Assembly (NCBI RefSeq): GCF_000699445.3
Contig: NC_067196.1
Span: 310,001 to 374,000 of the forward strand
Length of the DNA: 64,000 nucleotides
DNA from: Schistosoma haematobium
Taxonomy: Eukaryota > Platyhelminthes > Trematoda > Strigeidida > Schistosomatidae
Direction of reading: 5' to 3'
Below, in pieces: positions 1 through 12,828 of this stretch (the stretch's first letter is position 1; the number at the start of each line of letters is the position of its first letter). Both the position numbers and the translations under genes were made by a program. Under the pieces are notes generated by a model. That model made no database searches, was not told the origin of the DNA, and worked only from the letters and a program-made list of their open reading frames with translations.

Positions 1-240
1 TCGGTGTGAGGTGTCAAGTTGTAATCGATGCATTAGAAGAATCCAATTTTGTAAGTGTCTTTAATATTAATAATCATATCAATAATAATTATATTAACCT
101 TATTATTTGTTGTAGTAAAAACACCAAGAAGAATGAATAAATAAACCTGTTCGAAAGTTTGAATAAGCTTTGTTGTCTTGACACCTTGATCGACACTACA
201 AGATCGGAACTCGACGTTTCTCCCATGTTTGATATCTCTA
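1..240. other. A+T-rich edge, possible LTR-like tail
   Basis: No coding sequence is visible. An AATAAATAAA polyadenylation-like string lies near 137-146, followed by a less A+T-rich stretch up to about 225. That layout resembles the end of an LTR, but no partner copy or terminal TG/CA pair is visible here, so this is weak. Confidence 0.2.
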
Positions 241-1129
241 AATAGTCACTCATTCAATAACATTCAATTAGTAATGACCATCTTGAATCATCTAACATTT
301 CTCCGTGTGTAATTGAATGATATAACTGAATGACAGGCCATAAACAAACTGGTCGGAGAATAAACCAGTCAACTGAAATTTGAAGGGATATTTGAGTTTG
401 AATAGAGCAACAACAAACAAACCTAGAATAGTAGTACGAATACAGATCCATCAATTAGATTAGTAGTTTTAACAACAATAATTAACATACTACTAATAAT
501 AATGGAAGAATTTCCAAGTGTTTTCGAAAGACTGAATATTCACTTGTTGCTTAATAAGTACGTTTTTACTACTGTTGATCTTCGACAACGAATTTCAATA
601 TCAAACTACAATTTGGTCTGTTTCAATCAATTGGTCTATCCAACCATAATCAATAATCAATGAAAACATAGACTTCTTATATAGTGAAATGTATCTATGC
701 TCAATAACGAGTAACGACGGGTTCATGTACATTAGCCTTAAAATTTGCGTCACAAAAGAAAATATACGTGGCATACATGTGAGAGTGAGTTGATCATGGT
801 CAGCCAATATTGACAACGGAATGTTTGTGGATGGATGAAATTGCTTTTAAGAATTTTATGTTAGTTGTTTCAAGAAACCGTAACACATTTACCAATCTTT
901 TTTTACTATCCATCTTGAAGAACTTCACATCATTAACAAAATAGGTACTGTCAAGCATTTAGGAACTCATTCGTTGTCATAATGCAAATTGTAAGCACCT
1001 GATGAGAAACTGCGAAACACAATGAACTCATGTTATTCTGATACACCAATTGTTCTTGCATTAGAAGAATTTATATATTGGACGAGTTGTATGGAATCTA
1101 AGAACATTTTCGAATGAAAATCTTTATCT
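241..1129. other. No supported feature
   Basis: A+T-rich sequence with only short ORFs lacking any recognisable motif or splice context. I see no repeat in it that recurs elsewhere in the window. Confidence 0.4.
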
Positions 1130-1439
1130 GAAACTATCCGTACACGTCATTTAGATCATAAATGAACAACACATAGTTATTCATAGGTAAGGTAGATGAA
1201 ACATTTGGTAGACAGTATTTCATAAGTACTCAATTACTAGACAATCATTACATCCATACATGTGTTTGGACCAATAAACATGAACATTTCTGCCATTCAC
1301 GAGCTGAGTTGTGGTTTGAGTAACGAAATATTTCATTCTCCTTATGCAAATTTGAGTGATATGAGTTTGGATCACATGAGAGGTATTATTTGGTCAGAAG
1401 TAAGGTTACACTTCACTACCCTGTACCTACCATTAAGAA

Positions 1440-1960
1440 AACTGACTTCAAAGATTTCTGCCGACACACTGCAAACACTGATTATTGTCCAACCCAATCA
1501 ATATATCTTCTCAATAACGTCAACTAATTATATGAATTTGAAGTTGTTGAGACAAACATAGCTGACAGGCTACGAACAATTCCTTACGGAGAAATTCATT
1601 TTAATTCTGCAGCAAAATGAAGACGAATTTCAATACCGAATGATATTACAAAATGTATATGATCTCCTGTAAAATCTTATCGATTCCACCTAATCACAAT
1701 GTCCGATTTTTATCAATATTCAACACAAATACTCATTTAGTCAACAGTTGAATTTTATTATCCGGAATATTGGATGTAGGTACCCATTTTATCTGTCATA
1801 GTGACTGATATAAAACGATACACAGAATGTGATGTGGACTTTGTGATCAAGATGTTTGTTCACAGTTTTACAGTCAATAAACATGCAACGTACTAATTAG
1901 TCGAGTCCAAGTGCATCGGGATTATTATTGATAGTTCCATAGATTGGTGAACTGAGGACG
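1440..1960 (+). repeat. 5' flank block shared by copies A, C and D
   Basis: This block precedes small-gene copy A. It aligns by eye with 25290-25765 on the same strand, which precedes copy C, and in part with 40860-41100 on the opposite strand, which precedes copy D. A shared landmark is the string ACACAGAATGTGATGTGGA near 1820 and 25622. Conservation upstream of each copy means the duplicated unit included its 5' flank, and possibly its promoter. No TATA box could be assigned. Confidence 0.6.
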
Positions 1961-2130
1961 TAAAATACTAGATAATTCTACGGTAACCATCACTAAACTA
2001 ATTTGAAGTGAGATTGTACATGGCTACCGTTTTGATGCATTGCTCAAACAACACGTACTACGAATTGACAGGCAAACTATTGTTTTCTTCACTTCATTTT
2101 CTCGTCAGAAAGGTAGTATGCAATTATAAG

Positions 2131-2268
2131 ATGAAAATTTCATTCATCATTGTTCTGAGTGTGTCAGTGAATGTCAGTCATATGAATGTGCTGTTAGAAA
2201 GTGGCATTCCTTATTATAATGATGATGGTTTACATCACACTGATGACACAATAAAGAATATAATATAA
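2131..2268 (+). CDS. Small-gene copy A, 45-aa signal-peptide-like ORF
   Basis: A 45-codon ORF beginning MKISFIIVLSVSVNVSHMN, which looks like a secretory signal, then a short polar region ending TIKNII. The same SHMN motif and a TI(E/K)NI ending recur in copy D on the minus strand (40578-40718). Copies C and E are frameshifted. The start is the only Met before the hydrophobic stretch, directly after a possible acceptor (TTATAAG). Whether this is a complete secreted peptide or a first exon is unresolved: no strong donor ends it. I do not recognise the family. A schistosome micro-exon-type secreted protein gene is one possibility, but nothing here proves it. Confidence 0.35.
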   Translation: MKISFIIVLSVSVNVSHMNVLLESGIPYYNDDGLHHTDDTIKNII

Positions 2269-2472
2269 TATAGATTGATTAACCATATAGAATATGATGA
2301 TAAACAACAAGAAATTACGATCAATGGTATTTCTGCAAATAACAACTGAGGTCAACAGACAGACTACACTCTAAGATAAAGTATACCATTATTGTCATTA
2401 TTAATAATTTGAGAAAAAAAATTTTCTAATGCCAAAACGCATATTAGATTAGAGGAACTCGTATAGATGTGA

Positions 2473-2637
2473 CGATCCTATACAATATCCAGACACATTT
2501 TCTCGAATAAGTCGTCAATTAAGAGCCCTCCGTATGAACAGTTTTCAGACGACGATAGAGGTACATGTAGTATTCAGGTCAGACAAATAAAGTCCACTGA
2601 TGATAATCTGTTGCTTTTGGACAATATTATCTTCTAA
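2473..2637 (+). CDS. Copy A, second conserved ORF
   Basis: A 54-codon open stretch between stops whose translation aligns with the corresponding ORFs of copies C, D and E. Shared features are an I-x-(K/R)-H-(I/L) start, an SP-x-Y motif, a (R/S)(G/T)TC element followed by (V/I)-(K/R)-QI, then acidic DN. In D and E the element has paired cysteines (TCC); in A it is a single Cys. D and E have a good acceptor just upstream (TTACTGATTTTCAG), so this was probably an internal or terminal exon. In A the acceptor is less clear. Function unknown. Confidence 0.3.
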   Translation, partial: RSYTISRHIFSNKSSIKSPPYEQFSDDDRGTCSIQVRQIKSTDDNLLLLDNIIF

Positions 2638-2874
2638 ATCACTTCAACTATATTTTCTAGTTCTCAAATAGGGTATGGACTGAAATACAGTTTAGATGTA
2701 AAAGACGAGTGGTCGAAAAGGAGAAGACGAAATCAAAATATGTAAAGCAGCAAACAATCAATGATAACTATTATGAAACTGAAATCACGCATCACTGTCT
2801 CTCTATTAACCACTGCTTAGCACTATCAATGTGCATAGGTTTGAAGAAATTTCTTTAAAAGTGTTCGTCAGATT

Positions 2875-3030
2875 AAATTCACATTGAATCCATACGACGT
2901 CTTCAATATTAATTACATCACATTCAATATCATTGATACTGGTGCCGTAACAATAATATTAAGAATTATTATTATTATTACTACCAATATTACTGTTGTG
3001 CTTAATGTGAAGTTCAGTAAGTACATGGTA
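2875..3030 (+). repeat. Dispersed block shared with 22030-22180
   Basis: About 150 bases, containing CAATATCATTG and a run of ATT units, recur on the same strand at 22030-22180. The neighbouring small-gene copies A and B lie on opposite strands, so this block did not travel with them in a simple way. It may be an independent repeat, or one copy may have been inverted. Confidence 0.5.
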
Positions 3031-3998
3031 TTATCCCGACATCCATTTCATGAGCATCATCCGTTAGATTATTCCATAGTGCACAGCTTGATACCTCACA
3101 CCAACTCACTTCATTATCTTATCAGTATGATTATTTGTTTACAAATCGGAAAACGTGTCCACTAAAATATTCTTTATTTCGTCACCATTTCACACAACGA
3201 GTTCTGGTCAGTGCAGTTCTCTCTGAGGTAAGTTCACATAGAACGGTTTGAATTTTAAAATTTGAAGCCTGTATAACTGTATGTTTGTTTGTCACTCACT
3301 ATATTTGTTATCGGTCTGTTGCACCTCTTACGATCTGCTTGAATTGACGTACATTATACAGCATAGAAAGTTAGTCACAATCAAAATAAGTTGCCAGGAA
3401 AATCTGTCTGTATGATCCTACACAATATAAGTTTAAGTTTCACGGGGAGTATCGGTTTCCTAAATATTTCCTGCACATGAATGAAGATGAAAGTTGACAT
3501 CAGTAAATGAAAATCTATATTCAAAGCTTCTAAATGACAACTTTCAGACTCGCAACACAAAACAAATTCAACTCTGTCAAGCTCACACATGTGATTCAAG
3601 CTTCTGAGTAAATCAAATGACTTATTCTTCTCAAGCCAAATTTTGACCAAGTCATTTATTCGCTTATCAATCACGGTTGTTTTACATGATTGTATGCGTG
3701 CTACTTACCTACCGTATTTGCCACGTCTCCCTAAAGTATTTTTGATCTGACTTTTAGCATTGAGTTTCACTTAAGGTAGTCTTGTTGGCTTACTCGCAGT
3801 TTCTACTACATGACACTTTGTTTATATATAATGATCAGTAAACGTCTACTAAATAACTACAATCTCATACCTACTTTGTGTCTGTATTCTGCAGAATTTC
3901 ATGTTCTATAAGTCTCTCATCAAACCCATATTAGGTGAGAAGTGTTGTATTAATATGCAGATTACTGATAAATTATTGTAAGTTCAACCGTGGAATAG
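3031..3998. other. No supported feature
   Basis: A minus-strand ORF of 97 codons (3381-3674) lies here, but it shows no signal peptide, motif or splice partners and is within chance length for this composition. A possible splice acceptor ends the stretch. Confidence 0.3.
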
Positions 3999-4211
3999 AT
4001 TAAGTCTATGCATCTCATCTGCTCACATCTGGGTTATGGCGAACATGTATTGCGACAGGCAAATGAGCTCCATGTATTTAAATCTAACGGTGTTTTTTCG
4101 ACAAGTCTTCTAGTGCCTGCGAATATAGATGGTCCAACAAATAGAGTTACGTTTATTTCTCATGATCAATTTAGTTGGATTTCTTTCATTGATATTCAAT
4201 ACTTAGTTTAA
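3999..4211 (+). CDS. Possible SRCR-like exon
   Basis: An open frame of about 70 codons begins after an AG at 3997-3998. Its early part reads LICSHLGYGEHVL, which resembles the V-C-R-x-L-G-Y-G core of scavenger-receptor cysteine-rich domains. The rest reads as ordinary globular sequence, with an FSWISFIDIQ stretch where SRCR domains carry a W-x-D/N-x-V element. Only one cysteine is visible, so the domain would be incomplete or split over exons, and no good donor follows before the TAA stop. It could be an exon of the same plus-strand gene as the lectin-like exon at 5.4 kb, or a relic. Confidence 0.3.
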   Translation: MKSMHLICSHLGYGEHVLRQANELHVFKSNGVFSTSLLVPANIDGPTNRVTFISHDQFSWISFIDIQYLV

Positions 4212-5383
4212 AAGCAAAAATGATTTCATTATAGTTTTCATAATTGATTGCATAAAAAAAGAAATAAACTCCACCGCAAATTAACAGTGGTTGAAGGGTA
4301 TTTGACGTTTCGAGAAAACCGACGATTGGCAAAAACTGTGCATCATTTCGTACACAAAGATATCTGCTACTCATCTGTTGGTGACATTCAGTTCTCTGTG
4401 ATTGTGTATGAATTCACCGTGAGGGCTTGCATGTGATAATCACAAATAATGGAATTTGAAACCCTGACTAGCAACACGTGAACAACACTGATAAGTACTC
4501 TCACAGTCCTGAATGAAGATTATTAAAAACAAGCACATATAACGAAATGGAATAACGGCATGATTATTTAGGCCGAAATTTCATAATAGCTTATGGACAA
4601 TCAGTGGCACTTGGAAAACGTCCAACCACCCATGTTTCAGATTGGAATTTCAACATATTTTCATACGCATTGGTATACATCTGAAGTATTGATTATTGTC
4701 TTGAAACCCCACCAAGGATCAAGGTAATAAGTAGAAAATGTACAGTAGTTGAGTAAATTTAAAGTACAACATCACTTTAGAGAATTTTTAATGAACGCTC
4801 ATTGAAAGACTCGTGTTCTGCATCTCACACAAGAGAATTGAATAATAAAATTCAAAATAGAACTGACATGATAAGACAAGTGGAAATCAAAGAGGAAACA
4901 GCATTGAAGAGCGTCTATTATAGTGTATTTCTGTCGGGGTTTACGGAGATGGTTCACCTACAATTTGAGATAGTCGCATTATATCAAGTTTGAAATCAAA
5001 ACCATCAACAAAATATTTGAAACCAAATACACAAAATGAACATCAACTCAGACTATCGGCATATCCTATCTCCTCAGATGACGGAGAACAGAAGTAAGTC
5101 TTTGATCAAACGATATTTATTGCTGGCCTCAAGAACAGAAATCATCCTGACAAACAGCAACACCTGAAATTTCAGTGACTCGGCTCTTCAATCTCTCCTG
5201 AAATCTGACTGGAGTTCAACCTTAACATAATATTAAGTAGATGTGTTTCAAAAGATCATAAACAGTGGCGATCATTGACAAAAATGATGAAAGTTTTTCA
5301 ATGATAATCCGTAGATAAATATTCTTTAATGAGCAACGTTGCTTAATTCAGAACAATGACGTCGAATAAACTAGCATCATCAG
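4212..5383 (+). other. Weak exon candidates between SRCR-like and lectin-like pieces
   Basis: Two open stretches deserve mention. One follows an acceptor-like TTTCAG and runs from about 4640 to a GGTAATAAG donor-like site near 4723. The other is a 63-codon ORF at 4802-4993 with one cysteine. Neither gives a recognisable domain, and the phases could not be joined with confidence. The remainder is non-coding as far as I can see. Confidence 0.2.
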
Positions 5384-5621
5384 AGCCAACTGTGATGTAT
5401 ATGTGCCCACTAAAACTGGAAATCAATGTGCAACGCTGAATTCTTATCCTTCCACAGCACTTGACACAAACAGCTGTCAATTCTTGAACCAAAACATCAG
5501 AGTTTTGTGTGAAGCTGATTATGAAAATCCCAGCTTAAACCTATCTATAGACCAGGCTTCGAATGAAATAACTGACCATATACCGTCTGTGACAACAACA
5601 AAATCATGGAAGGAATCATAA
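5384..5621 (+). CDS. C-type-lectin-like terminal exon (fragment)
   Basis: The frame is open from an AG acceptor at 5382-5383 to the TAA at 5619-5621. It contains NQCATLNSYP, then DTNSC, then IRVLCEADYE. The spacing of three cysteines with a final C-E resembles the end of a C-type lectin domain, where C-x(about 15)-C-x(7-10)-C-E closes the fold. The tryptophan usually found before the middle cysteine is not visible. A Ser/Thr-rich tail follows and there is no membrane helix. An AATAAA at 5698-5703 sits about 77 bases past the stop, consistent with a real 3' end. Upstream exons are not established. Confidence 0.4.
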
Positions 5622-5697
5622 TCAGTTTTGACAACATCGAGTTAACAATAGTTTGTCGCCTAACTTTTACTGAACGTTAAGTAATCAAGTAACGAAG

Positions 5698-5703
5698 AAT
5701 AAA
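5698..5703 (+). terminator. Polyadenylation signal AATAAA
   Basis: A canonical hexamer 77 bases downstream of the stop of the lectin-like exon, on the same strand. Gene 1 ends convergently at 6454, so this would separate two convergent genes. Confidence 0.35.
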
Positions 5704-5889
5704 AGTGCCTATATTTGTAATCATAAGCTATTATGGTCGCTCAGTTGTAAACAATGGCTGTATTTAATTCCAAGTGATATTGTTCAGTTGTTAGATTTTA
5801 TCGGAAATAAACATTCACATCGAACTCATTGTTGATTGCGATTATCATAAAATCACGTTTACACAGTATTACTAATTTGAAAACAAAAT

Positions 5890-6235
5890 ATTCTCAAACT
5901 CTCGCGAAGCAAGTCAGTAGTAGATGCCACAGGTAGTTGGAGTTTAACAACATTTTATCCAATAAAACCTTCCAAGTGAAATCAAAAGTCAGAAGCGAAG
6001 AAGTTCGAAGATATGTTTGATAGACTATCAACATATCGAAGATCGTCTGATCTAATCTGGCTAGTGACTGCATGGGATGTCGACAATGGCGTTACCACTT
6101 GTGATTTTGTGCGGATGCATGACCTATCGCCTTTAGCCAGGTGAGTGCATTAAAACTGATAAGGTCAAAATCCAATGTCGAAAGCTTACAGAGCTATTTA
6201 TTTTGGGGATTTATTTAACACTACAGAGTTTCTAC
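5890..6235 (+). repeat. Dispersed repeat, first copy
   Basis: About 340 bases that recur on the same strand at 22895-23225. Shared strings include CGAAGATCGTCTGATCTAAT and GCGGATGCATGACCTATCGC. The pair is clearly homologous but diverged, with no long ORF. It is probably a fragment of an unclassified dispersed repeat rather than part of the gene-family duplication. Confidence 0.6.
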
Positions 6236-6453
6236 TGAATGAAGACAATTACGCAAATAGTAAAAATCATGTTCTATATTTTGTCAATAAGATTACACAA
6301 ATTATTACGTAAACAATCATAAGAATGTACATAATTCCATAAAGAAATTGTCCAAATCTTTTACAGGAATAACGATATGGAAAGTGTTCTCAAGAAGTAC
6401 TAAATGAAAACAATTTGCAATAATAAAAATAAGTGATAAGACATTTCTGAGAA

Positions 6454-9400
6454 TCATTCTTCACTTCTGTTTCTTTTATGTAGCCATCTCCAAATTAGAA
6501 AACCAACACATACACCAACGAAAGTGATGATCAAAGGAATCACAATATACAAGTACCAGGATGATTTCTTCTCTAGATTCTCTTTGTTTACGTCGGTAGT
6601 CATGTTCTGAAGAAAAACAAAATAACAATATTGATTACTAAATATCAAATATTTACCGAGTGTTGATCAGTTTCTTCTGTAGTTTGTGTACTCAAATCAT
6701 TCACATCTGGGTTCTGATTAATAAACAAAACAAAAGTATTCATTATCAAACGTGAAATATTGTTCAATTCATTCAGTAATCATTATGCACAATTGACAGC
6801 ACTGATAATAATAGATTAATATTCAACGAATAGTTACTCAATTTGCATTCATACAATCATTTAGAACACCAACTACCGATTTGACAGTCTGTAGGCTGAG
6901 TACACACCATTCTGAAACTAATAGACGACTCAATTGGGTGATGAAATTTGTGTTCTGAATGTCGTATCTAATCACAATCCGAATAAAAACCAATAACCTG
7001 AAAATTGATTTTTTTAAAAATCAAAGTAATGTAACCAGGTTACATATTACTCAGCAGAGAGTCAGAAATCCTTGTTCTGAACTTCAACAATGGAGTCTAC
7101 TTCCACTTATTATCAAAACATGAAACACAAGTCCCATTAGGTTACGCTCCTTTAATCAAATTAGTTTCATCGGTATTTTGCGACAATCCACATAGATATG
7201 CAGTTTCCAAAATAACCGCACTTTCAATGAGATAAAATATTATTTTTTCAAGTATTAGTGTAAAGAGAAGCTTCGATCCATTGTTTACTCATTCCATAGA
7301 AAGAGAGCATGGTACTGATATGTGATTAGTTGACGTCAACGTATACAAAACTTCAATTTAGTCATTGAGGGTAGTGTACAAGTTATTGTTTATTCGTAAA
7401 GAAAAAATGTTCCTTCGGGTGAATGGATGTACGCTGAATGTGTAATTTTCCAATATTGGAATTGACGTGTGAAGATTTAGAAGTACTAACCTTAGCATGG
7501 CAGTTATTAACTTTCGTGTTATGAGCATCCTGGTCAGTATCATCAATGCATATGTTCGCTTTATCACACCAAAAACAAGTTATATTCGACGTTGTTGCGC
7601 GTTGGCATTCTTCAGACGAAGTGTATATTGGACAATAGTCTGTGAAAAGAATGAGATGATTTAATTTCAAGTTACCAAACAAATGGTAAGTGAATTACAA
7701 AACAACTAACCATAACCCAATAAAATAATGGTGATTTCGGCGTTAAGTGACTATTTCACTCACTTGAAAATTGTCACTACGGTGCATAATGAAACATTCA
7801 GTGTGTCATCAATTTCAATCATGTTTCGCGACAACATGATTGAATTGAATGAAACTATGTCGAATGTCAAGTATGAACGATGGATTTCAATAACTGTTCA
7901 CATTCAGACATGTACGAACGATGTTGTCAGTGGACTCAGCAAGGCACGTTACATTGAATTTTTCATTGTTGTACAGTTTCTTTAAATGATATCAGTTCAA
8001 GAAATTCAGTTTTTTTTTCAGACTTAATATCGTGTTTTAGTTATGTCAATCCAGTCAAACGACAAACGAAGTCTGACATTGTTTTTAGAATGATCAATGA
8101 TGATTTTCTTGAAGAGATTTCAGTTGACCTACTGTGATGGATGATATTAAAGTATGTAACTGCATTCTGTTATTTGTGCTGTCAGTTAATCTATGAAACT
8201 AGTTGGATCGATAAAGATTCATTGATGATGACTGGAATATCTTATTCGCAGAATATTGACGGCGATCTGATTATTATATCATGGAATGACTCTGTCACTA
8301 CTTAAAATAATTATTTCAGTAGACTAAAACATGGTGAACTAAAATCTGTTTATAGTTACTCAATGTACATATTTATGAGAAGGTACACATTTTCATAAAG
8401 TGGAAATAAATCTCAAACTGGCTATGATAAATTGTTATTTGGAGACTTGACTTATCCATACGTTCAATATATCATATATGTATGACAAAGCAAAGATTTT
8501 GGAAAATAGGCAATCGTTTCCAAAGTATTCGCATTTACGTGAAGTGTTTTCGCAAATTCGCGACCTCAGGAAGATTTCTTTACACATGTACAAAAAGGAA
8601 ATACGGACATCTCCTTGTCAATGCGCAATCAACTCATGAACACTTAATTTTACTCATAACTAACATCACCTCATATATCGTTTTGTTGCTTTGTGGTCAA
8701 GTCACTTTTTGATCAAAGTGAAGACTTCAATATTGGTTCAAACTGCATTTTTAATCCTTTTCATCATTCAACAAACGAATCGTTGTGTTGTAATTAATGA
8801 TATGTGAAATGCCATTTGGGATAGATGGCTCGATATCATTTGGTAGTTGAATAAAATTATACATGGAATGTTCAAATCACTGAAATAAAGAGGATGTTTT
8901 CAAGTGTGAAGATAGTGATGGCTGATTAAATAAGTTTTAACATACTTCCAATGGGTTCATATTCCATCAACGTGCCACTTTTGATCCATGTTTCAGGAGT
9001 AGTTACTTGAGATTCTGTTCCATCTTCTGTGATATGTTGAACAAGAAAGGACACATAAAATTTTGAATTCGTTTATAAATACAACAGGTTATTTGCACCA
9101 TTTAAGTCATGGTCTAAACAAGGAACTAGGAAATCTCCCTTATAAGATAAATTGCTGATTATCAAGCATGTCCAAAAATTATTAAAGTACATTAAGATCG
9201 ATTAATGACCAACCAGTAGAATTCCTTTTATTCTGTTTCATACAAAACACACTTTATTTTAAGTGGAGACTGAAGACTAAATGTGTGACTTGTGTACTGT
9301 AAGTTAAAGAATAAATGAGTGTAAATATCATTTCTTTAATCTCATCATTCATATGTCCTCGTCCAAATGCGTCAATCGGTAACCATAAGATTGAGCTGTA

Positions 9401-12400
9401 TCAAAATAGCCATTCCCACTTTAGGGATAAATACATTCGTACACCTTAGCTGCTTTACTCAAGATATCTGGTTAAGTGAGTATAAGCATTTGTAGACAGT
9501 GAAATAAATTATCGGTAAAGCATATCCCAGAAAGCTGAACTCTCACCATAACGATCTCACTTTAAATCATTTCTGTGGCATCATCAAGTAGGATAGTTGT
9601 TGATTTGAATACATATAAACTTGAATTTCAATTCATTTTATAATAATCGTTCTATGTTCGAAAGCCCTAGTCGCAAATATCAAACACTTTCACAATTAGC
9701 TTACACTGTCATTCACAGTCAGTTGTGAGACTGCAATTATCTTACAAGGAGTGTGAACACTGATCTAACGTTGAATGTTCAACATTCAATAACATTTGGA
9801 CAGTGCTTCTACAAGACGCATATCAATTTCATTTTGCACAATTATCCACAACACTTCAATGACATTTATATCAGTTGATTTTACAAGCAAATCAAATCTT
9901 TAACGTAAACTGTAAGAAAACTAAATTAGATCACTGTGATAGAATAAGGGAATGTTCTGTATAGACGTGCTGATAACCAGGGTAAAAACAGAAAGTAATA
10001 TAACACAAATAGATGACTGATGATGTGAGTAACCAGACATCAATGTACTGACAACATTCGCTGAAATGTTTCTTACTTCCTCCACAACTGAATTTACCGA
10101 CGATTTTCGGTTTCCATTCAATTCCTTTAATTTTCGGTGGAATCTGAAAGAAAGTGTTGATAGTTTGAGTCAACATCTCTCAACACACAACCTCCTAGAT
10201 GAAAATGAAGTGAGTCACTTCTAATTATTCACTGTCTTTAACAAGTGCTTGAGTAAGGTGTGTCATCAAAGGTTGAATAATAGTGTCAAATATTCTGTTT
10301 GCACATTACATAATGTTGGTACATTCCCTTCGTGTTCGATGTAACTAGATATATTTGACAGTATTCATAAACATGAAATAGTTGAGTAATCTGAAGTACT
10401 TGAAACAAAACTACATTTGTATTCAATAGTGCAACTTACGTTATCATAATACAAAACTATCTTCCCATTCGGATGTATTAGGCAAGTTACCGTGGCTGTT
10501 AACTCTACAATTAGAAAACCATCGATATTTAAAACTTGGGCAAAGCCAATGAATAATTTTTTGGTAGATGTAACATTGTATAAATTAGCTCACAAAGTAA
10601 CCATGTTTCAGTGAATATTTACTGTGTTTTGTCAAATATTTTCTTCAGTTGACTTCGTGATAAATAATTCTAAGTGCACGTCATGTGAATGGAAGAAGCA
10701 TGCATCCTTCTAGACGAATGTTAAATGCCTTAATACGTTTTACTTTTGTATTATTATTGAAACATTCAATTGGTAATTATTCCATTAAAATTCGATGGTC
10801 AATGAAGTGTTCATATGTATGCGATATGCATTCTTGAATGCCTCGTGAAAACAATCGAGACTGAGTACACATGACATAAGGTTTGGAGTGTTTGCTTACA
10901 AATTGGACTTTGGGATTTAATTGGTTACGTGATATTTCAATCGATCAACTGAATACGACCATAGTGTTTATTTGTTGTAGATGAGAAACGAATAGCCTTA
11001 GATAGATGGTATTACGTATATTTTTAAAATGACATGAGATTATTGGATGGGTAGATGAATGTGTTGTGTACAGAACTGACTTTGTGACAAACACACAACT
11101 CAATGTATTTATTTTGAAACTAAAATTGATCATCAAATTCAATTCAAGCCTGTCAACCTCAATGAATCTCTGAATTCATTTCCTCACAAGTTAAATAAGA
11201 TTGTGACCTAATTTATCCACCATAGTGATCTGTATTTTACTCATCAACCTTAATCATTTCCAGATCACATCAACTATTCTTCAAATCATCAGACGATGAC
11301 TGGATTTTTACAAATAATTGTACCCTCATTTCTCTGAAAAGTGACAAATTCCTACATTTTCAGTTTCTGAGACTAATTGAATCTGACAACCTATGAATAA
11401 TCATATGGAATGAAGATGTAAGTGTTTAGATTCCAAATGTGTTGACTTACGTTTACCATCAACTTCTTGATTAATAAACCATCTGACAGCAAATAATTCC
11501 TCTGAAATAATGAAAATAAAAATGGATGTTTAAATATGTGCATAATGAATATCTATCTGTTTCAATAAATGAAAGTTTTAACACGGACTACAGCTGCATT
11601 CAAGTTATGATCTTCATTCTGAGAATGATTGAACCGATGTACTCAGATACTCAAGGACGTCTCATGATAGACTGAAGAGTTGGTAATTGGCATCGGACAA
11701 TAAGATCACTTGTTTTATCATTTCTATTCTTCTAATGTGTTTCTATTTTGAGATGAATCTCTGTTTTGTTTAATCTTCTCACATGACAGTAATCAGAAGG
11801 TATTGTGAATCACACATGTTCTGGTACGACAATCACATAAACAAAACAATCATCGTGTGTTGATAAGCTCTTGTGTAATACTCGTGTAAAATAGAGATTA
11901 ATGTATGCCAAATGAAGTATGGGAATAAGTAACGAAACACATTATAACTGAATAATACAAGAACTCACTGTCATTGAAAATCTTAAATTTAGGAACAATA
12001 TTTTTTGCACGAAAAGCTTGAATATATCCGAGGTTAATTTTTCTTCTTATATACATGAAACCTGTATTTATTAATTGAAAACATGAAATATGATTGATCA
12101 TTTTACATTGAATGAAATAAACTAAAGACTTAAATGAATTGCATGAACTGCATCTGGATTACTATATGGTGTCACACCATCGACACAATGTGAACAAGAA
12201 TGGTTATCCGAAGAATTTTCGCATATTTCAAGGAGAATAAAACTAATTCAATAAAGAAATGGAATCAACTTGGATTCATGGACAGAAATGTGATCAAGAA
12301 AATTAAGTGATAATTTGAGATGAAAGAAAGTTATTGACTTACCATAAAAGCTAATACCGAAACTTTCGACTTGACTATTGTAATATTTAAACGACAGTTT

Positions 12401-12828
12401 CGATGTACCATCCTAAAAAAACGTAAACACAGGGACAAGTACCTCCATCACAAAATGTATTCGACTTACCCAATCTTTAGTGGGTTCACCAAATCTTGTA
12501 TTCACAGCTGGCGGAGACTGATCAATGCTGATGCTCTGTAAATACATATAATGTTGAGACTGAGTGTGTGTATAACGATAAAACTGATTACTTACATATC
12601 GATATGAACTATTTTCAGAAATTACTTTTTCCAAGGTCGTCCATTTACGTTGTTCACAAATATCCTGGCATTTGAAGGACTCCTTAAGCCAGACGACGAT
12701 TAGCATAAGTGACATCGATTGAAAAGATAAAACGTTGTGTCTAAAATGGTTCAGATGGAATAAACAACGTTATCTCATTGTATCAATTTTCAAATTGAGT
12801 TCGTAGGTTCAGTCAACACTCACCTCAT
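6454..12828 (-). CDS. Gene 1: PLXDC/TEM7-like membrane protein (egg protein CP391S-like)
   Basis: Twelve coding exons, read right to left: 12824-12828, 12596-12740, 12470-12535, 12343-12412, 11969-12061, 11457-11501, 10440-10504, 10077-10143, 8946-9026, 7491-7639, 6657-6713, 6454-6606. They total 996 bases (331 aa), all with GT-AG ends and consistent phases. The start ATGAG|GTGAGT is shared with gene 2. Residues 1-25 look like a signal peptide. The middle part is nidogen-like, with an AVRW strand and an HPNGKIVLYYD strand. Residues about 213-262 form a PSI-type domain, C-x8-C-x9-C-x2-C-x5-C-x15-C. A membrane helix follows at about 298-320, then a short charged tail (HKRNRSEE). Predicted location is the cell surface or secretory path; ligand unknown. 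Reading through the 60-base segment between exons 2 and 3 would give 351 aa. Family naming is from memory. Confidence 0.8.
9690..9975 (+). repeat. Block in gene 1 intron, shared with 19.0 and 39.6 kb
   Basis: Inside the large intron between exons 8 and 9 of gene 1 lies a block similar to 19040-19320 and 39610-39870, all in the same orientation. Shared landmarks are TACAAG(A/G)AGTGT and ATCA(C/T)TGTGATAGAAT. The 39.6 kb copy lies just downstream of small-gene copy D, so the two duplicated families share this piece of DNA. Confidence 0.5.
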
